Below are positions 23,840-32,691 of a stretch of DNA of 34,137 nt, one piece after another; within the stretch, counting starts at the first letter, position 1; each line of letters begins with the position of its first letter. Origin of the DNA: Candidatus Poseidoniales archaeon (GTDB taxonomy: Archaea; Thermoplasmatota; Poseidoniia; Poseidoniales; Poseidoniaceae); assembly GCA_003602575.1 (NCBI GenBank), contig QQRY01000053.1, positions 1 through 34,137 of the forward strand, written 5' to 3'. Made by a program: the position numbers and the translations under genes. Under the pieces are notes generated by a model. That model saw nothing but the letters and a program-made list of their open reading frames with translations. It made no database searches and was not told where the DNA came from.

Positions 23840-26800
23840 ATGACTCTTACAACAGCTGATGGTAAAATTTGCGAGGGTATAGAGCAGGGATTGTTCGAAC
23901 CCATCGCGATTGTGGGCATAGGCGCATTGATGCCAGATGCCGAAGATGTTGAAGCATTTTGGCAGAATATAATCGATGCTAAAGTCAGTATCGAAAGCGT
24001 TGTAGAAGATAGATGGCCTGGTAAAATAGAACACTTCTGGAAGGAAGGAGGGCCAGGAAATATCGACGAAGGATTTACTTACTCTAAAATAGGAGCCTTT
24101 GTCAAAAATTTCGAATTTGACTGGAGAAGGTGGCGTCAACCTCCCGGTACATTGGCCCAAATAGACCCATGTCAATTATGGGCGGTTGGAATTTCAGCTG
24201 CAGCCTTGGAAAATGCAGGATATGATGGAGTTGAGAAAGATATCGACCGCTCGAAGTGCGGGGTTGTATTTGCCAATGCTCTAGGCGGAGAAAATCGCAA
24301 TTTATCGAACATTAGGGTTTGGTCGAATCATACTAAACAGTTGGCTAAAAAGTATGGATTGCCTGAACAAAATCTCGAATCTTTCCAAGAAGAAATCAAT
24401 GAACAATCTCCTAGAGTCGATGAAGATACTATGCCAGGGGAATTGGCGAATGTGGTTTCGGGTAGAGTTGCCAACTTACTGGACCTACAAGGTCCAAATT
24501 ATGCCACTGACGCAGCATGTGCGTCTTCGATGGCAGCAGTCCTCGATGCATGCCGAATGTTACAATCGCGACAAGTCGATGTTATGCTTGCTGGTGCAAC
24601 AGACCGAACATTAGACCCAGCGACCTATGCAAAATTCAGTGCTATTGGAGCATTATCTGCTACTCATTCCACTCCATTTGACGCTAAAGCCAATGGCTTT
24701 GTAATGGGTGAAGGCGCTGGAGTATTAGTCCTTAAGAGATTGAATCAGGCTATTGAAGATGGCGATACGGTCCATGCTGTAATAAGAGGCATAGGAGGTT
24801 CTTCTGATGGCCGTGGTAAAGGGATTACTGCTCCTAGTCAAAGAGGACAGGTTCAAGCGATTGCTAGGGCTTACAATCAAGCGGGATACGAAGCATCTAC
24901 CGTTGAATTGGTGGAAGCCCACGGTACTTCAACAAAGGTTGGCGACGCAACAGAATTGTCGACATTATCGAGATTATGGGATGGTTATGATGGTGGAGAC
25001 CATGTAGCAGTTGGCTCCATAAAGTCGCAGATTGGTCACTTGAAAGCCGCAGCAGGTATTGCTGGTATTATCAAAGGCGCACTTGCACTACATCATCGAA
25101 CAATCCCTCCTTCTGCTGGATTTAAAACTCCAAACCCTACAGTTGAATGGTCGGAAATACCATTCTTCGTCCCTACTGAAGCAAGAGATTGGCCTAAGCC
25201 TTCAGAGAATCCTCGTAGAGCCGGAGTCTCTGCCTTTGGCTTTGGAGGGACAAATTTCCACATCGCTTTAGAAGGATATGAGTCGGATTATCACATCCCT
25301 CTTGCTAATCATTGGGAATCTAAGTGGCAATTATATTCTGATTCAGCACCCTCTGAGCCATCTATACTCGATGGTTCAGCCAAACCTTCAATGACTCATG
25401 AGGAACTAAAATCAATTGAAGGGGGAATGCTATTATTATCTGGACAATCCATTTCACAAGTCAAGAAGAAACTAGAATCTTTGAACTTTTCAGGACCATC
25501 TTTCGATGAAGATCCACGTGGACGAAGGCTCTCATTGGAATTGGACAAAGCATCAATCTTTGATTCATCAAATGAAGTTAGAATGGCAATAGTCGCCACC
25601 TCGTGGGCAGACTTTGACAAGCGAGTCTCACTTGCAGTCAAAGCAATGGATGATAAGGAGAAGTGGGGCTTTTTACAGTCTCAAGGAGTTTTGCTAACAG
25701 ATGAGCCTGCACTTCCAGCAAAGGCCAAAATCGCTCACATGTACCCTGGCCAAGGGAGTCAATACGTTGGAATGACTTTTGATTTGTACAAAAGATATAC
25801 ATCAGTTCAAGCGGTTTGGGAAAAATCAGACGAGACCATGGTCGATGTTTTAGATGGTGAGACATTATCCAGTTTTGTTCTACGAAGTGATTTGACCAAA
25901 GAAGAATTGGTGGAGAGTGAGCACAAACTCAAGCAAACAGAGTATACTCAGCCAGCAATGTTAACAGCCGATCTTGCAATCGAGAGATTGCTCAATGCGC
26001 ATGGACACAAACCTGACATGGTCGCTGGACACTCTCTAGGAGAGTATGCGGCATTGATGTCCGCTGGCATTTTGAACATGGATGGTGCATTACGAGCTTC
26101 TGCTGCTAGAGGTACGGAAATGGGCTCAGTACAAATCGATGATAAAGGGCTAATGGCAAGCATTACTGCGCCTTATCAAGAGGTCGAAGCGATAATCGAA
26201 TCCATCGATGGATATGTCATTTCAGCCAACAAGAACTCGCCAAAGATGACTGTTATTGCAGGCCAGACAGAACCTGTTAAGCAAGCAATGAAGATTTTTG
26301 AATCCAAAGGCTATTCTGCAACAGCGTTGGCAACATCTCATGCATTCCATTCTAGAATTGTTGCTCCAGCCAATGAGCCGCTACGTAGGTTCTTGGAAAC
26401 TCTTGAAATAAGCTGGCCTAAGATTCCTATTACTGCAAATGTTGATGGGCAATTCTATGATATGAAAGGAGACAACTCAAAGGATTCAGTTTTGAGTAAA
26501 TTAGCTCCACAGATGGCATCGTCAGTCGAATGGACTTCTCAAATAGAGACCATGTATGGTGCTGGTGCAAGAGCATTTGTCGAAGTTGGCCCGAAGCGCG
26601 CATTGACGATGTTTGCCACCCAAATCCTAGAAGGGAAGCCACATTTGCCGATAATGACCAATCATCCTAAGCAAGGCGGCATTGCGTCATTTTTGACTGC
26701 TATTGCCTCTTTGGCTCTAGCCGGGCGAAGACCTATGTGGCCTGAACCAACCTCTCAAGAACTATCAGAGGCATTTAGGGCAGGACCAATCGAAGCACAT

Positions 26801-29800
26801 TCAAAATCATCCAAGCCAACCACAATAAAATCCAATTCAGATGATTTGAAAACTAGGTCAAGGCCATTGCCAAGTAATGGGGCATCACCAGTAATTAGCG
26901 AGGTTAAAGCAGTAAGTCATGAAGTTTCTTCAGTCAATGTCGAAGTGTCAAATGAAGATGCTATCAATGACTATGTCGGCCAATTAATATCTTCAATGAC
27001 AGATTATCCGGCTAAGTTCTGTTCAGGAATGGTGGACATGAGATTAGTCCTTGGTATGTCTGAACAAGAGATTAGTTCTGCAATCAATAAAATTAGGAGC
27101 GAGTGTGAAACCGATTCGGAGTTTGAAATCAATAATTCTCAAACCATTGCAGATTTAGCAAGGTGGGTTAGAAAACCACCTCAGAGATTCTTAACAAAAA
27201 CTAAATCGATACATGTAGAGTCTAATTCGGCGCCAACTGGTGTTGTTAGCAATCAGGAAGACCGTAAAAAAGACCCATACGTGATTACCGGAATTTCACT
27301 AGGATTGCCTGGTGGTGAGAAGGTATTTTGTGAAGATACTTTCGAACGTTTAGTTCGTGGCGAAACCTGCATTTCGGAAGTTAGTGATGAGTATAAACAA
27401 AAACTTCTCGATAAAAATATCGTTCGATTGATCAAAGGTAGAGATGGTTCTGTAAATATGGAACAAGCGACCCAATTTGGAGACATACCTCAATTAGCTG
27501 GATTAAGAGGCGCATTTGACCTATCCGAAGAATTTGGAATCGATCCTAAATCTGTTTTAGCTTGGGATATTGCAACTCAATTAGCAGTGGCCTCAGGTTT
27601 ATTGGCGCTAAGGGATGCTGGAATCCCATTGACTCCAGTAGAACAAGTTGGCAAAGGAGGTCTGCGATTAATCACAAATTGGCAAGTACCTAAGATTCAT
27701 CGTGACAGAACTGGTGTGATATTCTCCTCTTGTTTCCCAGGAATACAATCTACATTGAAACATACCAAAACCAATGGGGATGATGGGGAAGGCAGATTTG
27801 ATCGTAGATATCTCTTCCAAGTGCTAAATATGGGTCATTCTCAGTTTGCACAGTATACAGGTATACGTGGACCAAACACTACTATCAATGTAGCCTGTGC
27901 TTCTGCAACTGCAGCATTTAGTGTCGCTGAAGATTGGCTAAGTAATGATAGAGTTGACAGAGTTGTAATCCTATCTGCTGATGATATTACTGGAGATGAT
28001 ACTTGGGAATGGTTTGGAAGTGGTTTTGCTTCATCAGGTGCGGCTTCAAGCAGCAATGTTGTCGAAGAATCTGCTTTGCCTTTCGATAAGAGAAGAAACG
28101 GACTCATACTCGGCATGGGTGCAGCGGCATTTGTCATAGAAAGACGCTCTCATGCACTTGAACGTGGAGTTCAACCTATTGCTGAGTTACTCGGCACAAA
28201 GACTGCCAATTCCGCTTTCCATGGGACTAGGCTCGATATAGACCATGTAGCAGAAACCTTTGACCAGTTTATTCATGAAATTGAAACCAATTGGGGATTA
28301 GACAGGCACGTAATAGCTCCTCAAACAGTATTTTTCTCACATGAGACCTATACTCCAGCCCGTGGAGGTTCTGCTCAATCAGAAGTCAAGGCTTTGAGGC
28401 AAACATTTGGATCAAGTACAGATAAGATAGTTATTGCAAATACCAAAGGTTTCACAGGTCATCCAATGGGTGTTGGAATAGAAGATGCAAGTATGTTTTA
28501 TGGATTGATGACTGGAAGAATTCCTCCAATTGCTAATCATAAAGAAGTTGACGAAGAGCTAGGAAATCTAAATTTATCTGAGGGTGGAGACTATCCCGAT
28601 TTGAAATACGGAATGAGGTTCGGTGCAGGTTTTGGCTCTCAAATTGCTCTTTCCTTCGTTCGGAAATGTGAATTTGAGGGTGAAAGAATTGACGGGTCGG
28701 TCTTCATGCAGTGGATAAGAGAACTGGCCAAGTCTGAAGACATAGATCTGAGAATTCTCCAAAACAAACTCGTCGCTTATGTCGATGGCCAGAATAATTT
28801 ACATGGCGGAGTTCAAGGAGAGGAGTGGCATATTGATACTAATATCAAGCATTCTCCAGCGGTAAAAGTCGAAGATAATACCGTTCAAGAGATTGAGAAA
28901 GAAATCCCAGTCGAGGTAAAACAACCAGTTCCACAACCAACAGTTCAAGCGGCTGCAAGTTCAACTATTGATTCAAGCGAATTGAGCGATGTTGTAATCG
29001 AAGTTGTGGTGAAGCATACAGGTTATCCAGCGGACTTTGTAGAATTAGACCAAGACTTAGAGGGCGAACTGGGAATAGATACAGTCAAGCAAGCAGAAAT
29101 CATGGCAGATATTCGTTCAAGATTCAATTTGCCAGTCGATGAGGATTTCATACTTTCAGATTACCCAACACTAAATCACATGATTGGATATATTCAGAAA
29201 ATGACTGGAGATTCTCCAGGTCCTGTAGAAGTTGCTGTTGCTGCAACAGCTGTAGTTGCTGAAGTCGCCCATGTGGCCGTTGAGGCAGTTGCTGAAGTGG
29301 TTCAAGAAGCAACGACTCCTGCCACGCCAACGGTTAGTGACGAGTCATTGAATGACATTGTAATTGAAGTCGTAGTCGAACATACTGGATATCCAGCAGA
29401 CTTTATCGAACTAGACCAAGATCTAGAAGGCGAACTTGGAATCGATACTGTCAAACAAGCAGAGATCATGGCAGATATTCGTTCAAGATTCAATCTTCCA
29501 GTTGATGAAGACTTCATACTTTCAGACTATCCTACACTCAATCATATGATTGCCTACATTCAAACTATGACTGGTACAGGAAGCGAAGTCAAACCAGTTC
29601 AAACCACTGAGAATCAAGAACCTCAAATTGTGCAAGAAATTGAACAACCTAAACCAATAGTCCAAGAGAAAGCCATCTCTACAGCAGATACTTCAGAGAT
29701 CGAAACTCGTCTTATTGAAGTTGTAGTTAAGCATACAGGATATCCTGCAGATTTTATTGAGATGGACCAAGACCTTGAAGGAGAACTGGGCATTGATACT

Positions 29801-32674
29801 GTTAAACAAGCAGAAATAATGGCTGAAGTTAGAGATATTTTTGCACTTCCAGTCGATGAAGATTTCATTCTAAGCGACCACCCGACTCTCAATCATTTCA
29901 CCGCTTACATAGTTAAGATGCAAGGTGGAGTACCTGAACTGGAACAAGAAGTTCAGGTTGTAATCGAAGAACCGGAAGAAGAACCTATCGCTACAGAAAT
30001 AGTAGAACAACCATCTACGCCTACTCCAACCAGACAAGTCTCAACAGAGGGATGTAGAAGATGGCAAGTTGAGGTTGAAGAGTGTTCTGGAGAATCATCC
30101 AAATTAGAATTAGAAGGTACAATCATTGTTACTGATGATGGCTGGGGAATTGCGGAAGAATTCTGTATTTTAATGGAAGAACGTGGATTGAATGCGATTA
30201 GAATCGGATTTGAAAGCGATATAAGAGATATGTCTGAGCAAAAAGAGGGTAAGCGAACAGTGTATCGTGCAGACCCTGGTAACATAGAACATATTGAACA
30301 GGTATGTGAGCAATTATCCAATGAAAATATTTCAGGTGTGGTTCACATGGCTGCATTAAAGTTAGCAGGTGTTGAGTGGGAAGAGGATACAACTCCTTCA
30401 TCACAAATTATCCTATCAGCACAAGGATGGTTCGCATTATTGAAAGGATTGGATGATAAATTAGCCAAACTAGACTCCGGCTTGATTGCATCAGTCACAG
30501 CTCTAGATGGTCGCCATGGAAACATTGGCGAACATTTCAATTCAGTACAATGTGCATCAAGTGGCGTTACAAAATCATATTCTTTCGAGAAGCCATCACT
30601 TCGTTGTAGAGCATTAGACTTACACCCAGATATAGTACTAGATTCTACAGAAGCAGCTAAAATAATCGAACAAGACCTGTTTAATTTGGGTGGAGAAGTA
30701 GAAATTGGTATTGACCGTGATAGTAGGCGCTGGACTTTAGTAGCATTTGCCGAAGATATCGAATCTGAACTAAAGCCATTGACTAAAAAAGATACTTGGA
30801 TAGTCTCAGGCGGTGGTTCAGGAGTTACTGCAGCATCCATAATCGGTGTAGCTAAGGCTAGTGAAAATGCGAAAGCACATTTCCTACTACTAGGGCGTTC
30901 TACACTAATCGAGGAAACCGAAGCATGGATTGACTGGGATGATGAGCAATTAAATCAACAAAAGATGAGTCTTAGAGAGGATTTGATTAAGTCCAGTGAA
31001 GATGGAAAAGTCACTATGGTTGAATGGAATTCACAATGGCAGAAATTTACTAGAAGTCGAGATGTCTACATAACACTCGATACAATCAATAATACTGGGA
31101 ATAAGGCGTTTTATCATTCAATAGATGTATTAGATCAAGAGTCCTTGGTCGAGTTAGGTTCTTCTTTAAAGCGTAAAATAACAGGCGTAGTTCACGGTGC
31201 AGGGTTAGAAGATTCCAAATTAGTATCCGACAAGAGCCATAGCATATTTGACAGAGTTGTACGAGTCAAAGTAGATGGTTGGAATGCATTGATGGCTTGT
31301 GTAAGGGCTTCAGGAATGGATAATCCAAATTTTGCTGCATGTTTCACCAGCGTAGCAGGAAGGTTTGGCAATGGTGGCCAGACCGATTATGCCGCAGCCA
31401 ACAGTGTATTAGATGCTGAGATGGCTAGAATGACTGCGAGTGGAGAGTGCAGGGCTGTAGCAATAGGTTGGACAGGGTGGAGAGATGTTGGAATGGCAAC
31501 GCGTGGATCTATTGAAGCGGTATTCCAAGCAGCAGGAATTGAAACCCTATCAGTTGAGAAAGGTGTAGAAATTTTCGTTCATGAAGCACTTGCAGGCGGT
31601 AAGCGACGAGTTCTTGGTTGTGGCTCTCTTGGTTTGATGGATAGGTTTGACAGTTTCCGTGAAGCTCCACTCAGGTTAACTGCAGACATGTCCGCAATCA
31701 TTGCAGACCCTTCTCGCTTTCCTTTTATTCACAAAGTAATCGATTTTGAAACCGATAAATCTCTTCTTACACAAACCACACTTTCAATGGAAGAACACTT
31801 ATTCTTAGACGACCATGCAATCGATGGAGTGCCCTATCATCCAGGGGTAATGGCATTGGAGATGTTTGCTGAAAACGCTTTATTACTAAATCCAATGACC
31901 TGTGTTGCAGGTTTTGAAGAAGTTAAATTTGGATTACCGATAAAACTACTAAAGGATGAAATGAAGGTTCGTGTCAGTAGTGTAGTGGAGAAGAAAGAAG
32001 GTTCTCTGACATGGGTTAGGTGTAGATTGGTTTCAGATCTAATGAACTCCAAGGGTGAGGTATTTGGTGAAAGAGAACATCACCAAGCAATGGTTCGACT
32101 AGTAGAGTTTAGCGATGATTTGAGACCTTTCTTGCAAAGTGAAGTGGATTCAATACCTCAAATTGGTATACCTGCTCCAGGAGATGTACAATTAATGCCT
32201 TCATTCATCTATCAAAGATATTTCCACGGGCCAAGATTCCAATCCCATGGTGGAATCTTGCGAGGAGTGGGTGATTTGGATCTACCAGGCGCTGATGGTA
32301 TCGCCTTAATGCGCAATCAACTTCCCATTACTGAGCAGTTTTCTATCGAATCACAGGGTGAAAAAGTATTGCTTGACGCGCTGCCAATGTTGATCGAGGC
32401 AGGATTCCAAAATGCTGGATTTGTGGCAATGGAGTCAGAAGGATTCTCATCACTTCCAGTAGGGATAGAATGGACCTCAATGCTAAGAGTTCCAGAGCGT
32501 AATGAGGTTTTGAGGATGAGAAGCCTGAGGACTTCGGTTGAAAGCGATGGAATCACCGTACATGATGTCATTATTATTGGAGATGATGATGGGCCGGTTA
32601 TGGCGCTAAAGGGTCTGAGGTTGAAGAGCATGGCACCAGTTCCTGAAGGCCAGAAATTCACGCTTAAACGCTAG
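23840..32674 (+). CDS. Type I iterative fatty-acid/polyketide synthase (KS-AT-psiACP-KS-ACP-ACP-ACP-KR-DH)
   Basis: A 2944-residue megasynthase. Residues 22-455: KS1, Pfa-like, with Cys227 in DAACASSM, His361 in VEAHGTST and His400 in GHLKAA. 630-935: AT with Ser732 in GHSLGEY and His837 in AFHS, typical of malonyl-specific transferases. About 1035-1115: ACP-like remnant without an attachment serine. 1145-1610: KS2 with Cys1353 in VACASAT, His1501 in SHETYTPARGG and His1541 in GFTGHPMG. Then three ACPs, each with GIDTVKQ (Thr1748, Thr1870, Thr1987), joined by Ala/Val/Pro/Glu-rich linkers. About 2070-2620: structural half and KR with a Rossmann loop at 2320 and Ser2504, Tyr2517, Asn2521. 2625-2940: double-hotdog DH with His2659 and Asp2846. 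No ER, thioesterase or PfaB-like domain is seen. It probably builds acyl chains from malonyl-CoA in the cytosol with FabI in trans; the product is unknown. Confidence 0.9.
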   Translation: MTLTTADGKICEGIEQGLFEPIAIVGIGALMPDAEDVEAFWQNIIDAKVSIESVVEDRWPGKIEHFWKEGGPGNIDEGFTYSKIGAFVKNFEFDWRRWRQPPGTLAQIDPCQLWAVGISAAALENAGYDGVEKDIDRSKCGVVFANALGGENRNLSNIRVWSNHTKQLAKKYGLPEQNLESFQEEINEQSPRVDEDTMPGELANVVSGRVANLLDLQGPNYATDAACASSMAAVLDACRMLQSRQVDVMLAGATDRTLDPATYAKFSAIGALSATHSTPFDAKANGFVMGEGAGVLVLKRLNQAIEDGDTVHAVIRGIGGSSDGRGKGITAPSQRGQVQAIARAYNQAGYEASTVELVEAHGTSTKVGDATELSTLSRLWDGYDGGDHVAVGSIKSQIGHLKAAAGIAGIIKGALALHHRTIPPSAGFKTPNPTVEWSEIPFFVPTEARDWPKPSENPRRAGVSAFGFGGTNFHIALEGYESDYHIPLANHWESKWQLYSDSAPSEPSILDGSAKPSMTHEELKSIEGGMLLLSGQSISQVKKKLESLNFSGPSFDEDPRGRRLSLELDKASIFDSSNEVRMAIVATSWADFDKRVSLAVKAMDDKEKWGFLQSQGVLLTDEPALPAKAKIAHMYPGQGSQYVGMTFDLYKRYTSVQAVWEKSDETMVDVLDGETLSSFVLRSDLTKEELVESEHKLKQTEYTQPAMLTADLAIERLLNAHGHKPDMVAGHSLGEYAALMSAGILNMDGALRASAARGTEMGSVQIDDKGLMASITAPYQEVEAIIESIDGYVISANKNSPKMTVIAGQTEPVKQAMKIFESKGYSATALATSHAFHSRIVAPANEPLRRFLETLEISWPKIPITANVDGQFYDMKGDNSKDSVLSKLAPQMASSVEWTSQIETMYGAGARAFVEVGPKRALTMFATQILEGKPHLPIMTNHPKQGGIASFLTAIASLALAGRRPMWPEPTSQELSEAFRAGPIEAHSKSSKPTTIKSNSDDLKTRSRPLPSNGASPVISEVKAVSHEVSSVNVEVSNEDAINDYVGQLISSMTDYPAKFCSGMVDMRLVLGMSEQEISSAINKIRSECETDSEFEINNSQTIADLARWVRKPPQRFLTKTKSIHVESNSAPTGVVSNQEDRKKDPYVITGISLGLPGGEKVFCEDTFERLVRGETCISEVSDEYKQKLLDKNIVRLIKGRDGSVNMEQATQFGDIPQLAGLRGAFDLSEEFGIDPKSVLAWDIATQLAVASGLLALRDAGIPLTPVEQVGKGGLRLITNWQVPKIHRDRTGVIFSSCFPGIQSTLKHTKTNGDDGEGRFDRRYLFQVLNMGHSQFAQYTGIRGPNTTINVACASATAAFSVAEDWLSNDRVDRVVILSADDITGDDTWEWFGSGFASSGAASSSNVVEESALPFDKRRNGLILGMGAAAFVIERRSHALERGVQPIAELLGTKTANSAFHGTRLDIDHVAETFDQFIHEIETNWGLDRHVIAPQTVFFSHETYTPARGGSAQSEVKALRQTFGSSTDKIVIANTKGFTGHPMGVGIEDASMFYGLMTGRIPPIANHKEVDEELGNLNLSEGGDYPDLKYGMRFGAGFGSQIALSFVRKCEFEGERIDGSVFMQWIRELAKSEDIDLRILQNKLVAYVDGQNNLHGGVQGEEWHIDTNIKHSPAVKVEDNTVQEIEKEIPVEVKQPVPQPTVQAAASSTIDSSELSDVVIEVVVKHTGYPADFVELDQDLEGELGIDTVKQAEIMADIRSRFNLPVDEDFILSDYPTLNHMIGYIQKMTGDSPGPVEVAVAATAVVAEVAHVAVEAVAEVVQEATTPATPTVSDESLNDIVIEVVVEHTGYPADFIELDQDLEGELGIDTVKQAEIMADIRSRFNLPVDEDFILSDYPTLNHMIAYIQTMTGTGSEVKPVQTTENQEPQIVQEIEQPKPIVQEKAISTADTSEIETRLIEVVVKHTGYPADFIEMDQDLEGELGIDTVKQAEIMAEVRDIFALPVDEDFILSDHPTLNHFTAYIVKMQGGVPELEQEVQVVIEEPEEEPIATEIVEQPSTPTPTRQVSTEGCRRWQVEVEECSGESSKLELEGTIIVTDDGWGIAEEFCILMEERGLNAIRIGFESDIRDMSEQKEGKRTVYRADPGNIEHIEQVCEQLSNENISGVVHMAALKLAGVEWEEDTTPSSQIILSAQGWFALLKGLDDKLAKLDSGLIASVTALDGRHGNIGEHFNSVQCASSGVTKSYSFEKPSLRCRALDLHPDIVLDSTEAAKIIEQDLFNLGGEVEIGIDRDSRRWTLVAFAEDIESELKPLTKKDTWIVSGGGSGVTAASIIGVAKASENAKAHFLLLGRSTLIEETEAWIDWDDEQLNQQKMSLREDLIKSSEDGKVTMVEWNSQWQKFTRSRDVYITLDTINNTGNKAFYHSIDVLDQESLVELGSSLKRKITGVVHGAGLEDSKLVSDKSHSIFDRVVRVKVDGWNALMACVRASGMDNPNFAACFTSVAGRFGNGGQTDYAAANSVLDAEMARMTASGECRAVAIGWTGWRDVGMATRGSIEAVFQAAGIETLSVEKGVEIFVHEALAGGKRRVLGCGSLGLMDRFDSFREAPLRLTADMSAIIADPSRFPFIHKVIDFETDKSLLTQTTLSMEEHLFLDDHAIDGVPYHPGVMALEMFAENALLLNPMTCVAGFEEVKFGLPIKLLKDEMKVRVSSVVEKKEGSLTWVRCRLVSDLMNSKGEVFGEREHHQAMVRLVEFSDDLRPFLQSEVDSIPQIGIPAPGDVQLMPSFIYQRYFHGPRFQSHGGILRGVGDLDLPGADGIALMRNQLPITEQFSIESQGEKVLLDALPMLIEAGFQNAGFVAMESEGFSSLPVGIEWTSMLRVPERNEVLRMRSLRTSVESDGITVHDVIIIGDDDGPVMALKGLRLKSMAPVPEGQKFTLKR
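26947..27180 (+). other. Degenerate acyl-carrier domain inside the synthase
   Basis: Residues about 1035-1115, between AT and KS2, follow the ACP pattern (a first helix, a TDYPAKF turn like the TGYPADF of the real carriers, then the LGMSEQE turn). At the attachment position where the other carriers have LGIDT, this one has LGMSE, so a Glu (residue 1075) replaces Ser/Thr. It probably cannot carry a phosphopantetheine and may be structural. Confidence 0.5.
28976..29920 (+). repeat. Three tandem ACP domains
   Basis: Three copies of an ~75-residue carrier at about 28976-29200, 29339-29568 and 29696-29920. Each has HTGYPADF, DQDLEGELGIDTVKQAEIMA, LPVDEDFILSD and PTLNH. Copies 1 and 2 are nearly identical also at the DNA level, for example around GCAGATATTCGTTCAAGATT in both, while copy 3 differs more. 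The linkers vary. Confidence 0.85.
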
Positions 32675-32680
32675 ATTATC

Positions 32681-32685
32681 GAGGT
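32681..32685 (+). promoter_or_regulatory. Shine-Dalgarno site of the PPTase gene
   Basis: GAGGT in the 17-base gap after the synthase stop, six bases before the ATG at 32692. It supports the start and the operon reading. Confidence 0.55.
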
Positions 32686-32691
32686 CTTCTA

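Noticed and set aside
28976-29920. CRISPR or other DNA repeat array
   Set aside because: The repeats are in-frame protein domains of about 225 bases with unequal linkers, not short spaced DNA repeats.
30343-30840. 165-codon open frame on the minus strand inside the synthase
   Set aside because: It is antisense to the continuous KR region of the synthase, has no ribosome binding site and no recognisable motif; a shadow frame.
23840-32674. NRPS-PKS secondary-metabolite cluster
   Set aside because: No adenylation, condensation or tailoring genes are present; the arrangement with one AT, tandem ACPs, KR, DH and trans ER is that of an iterative fatty-acid/PUFA-like synthase.
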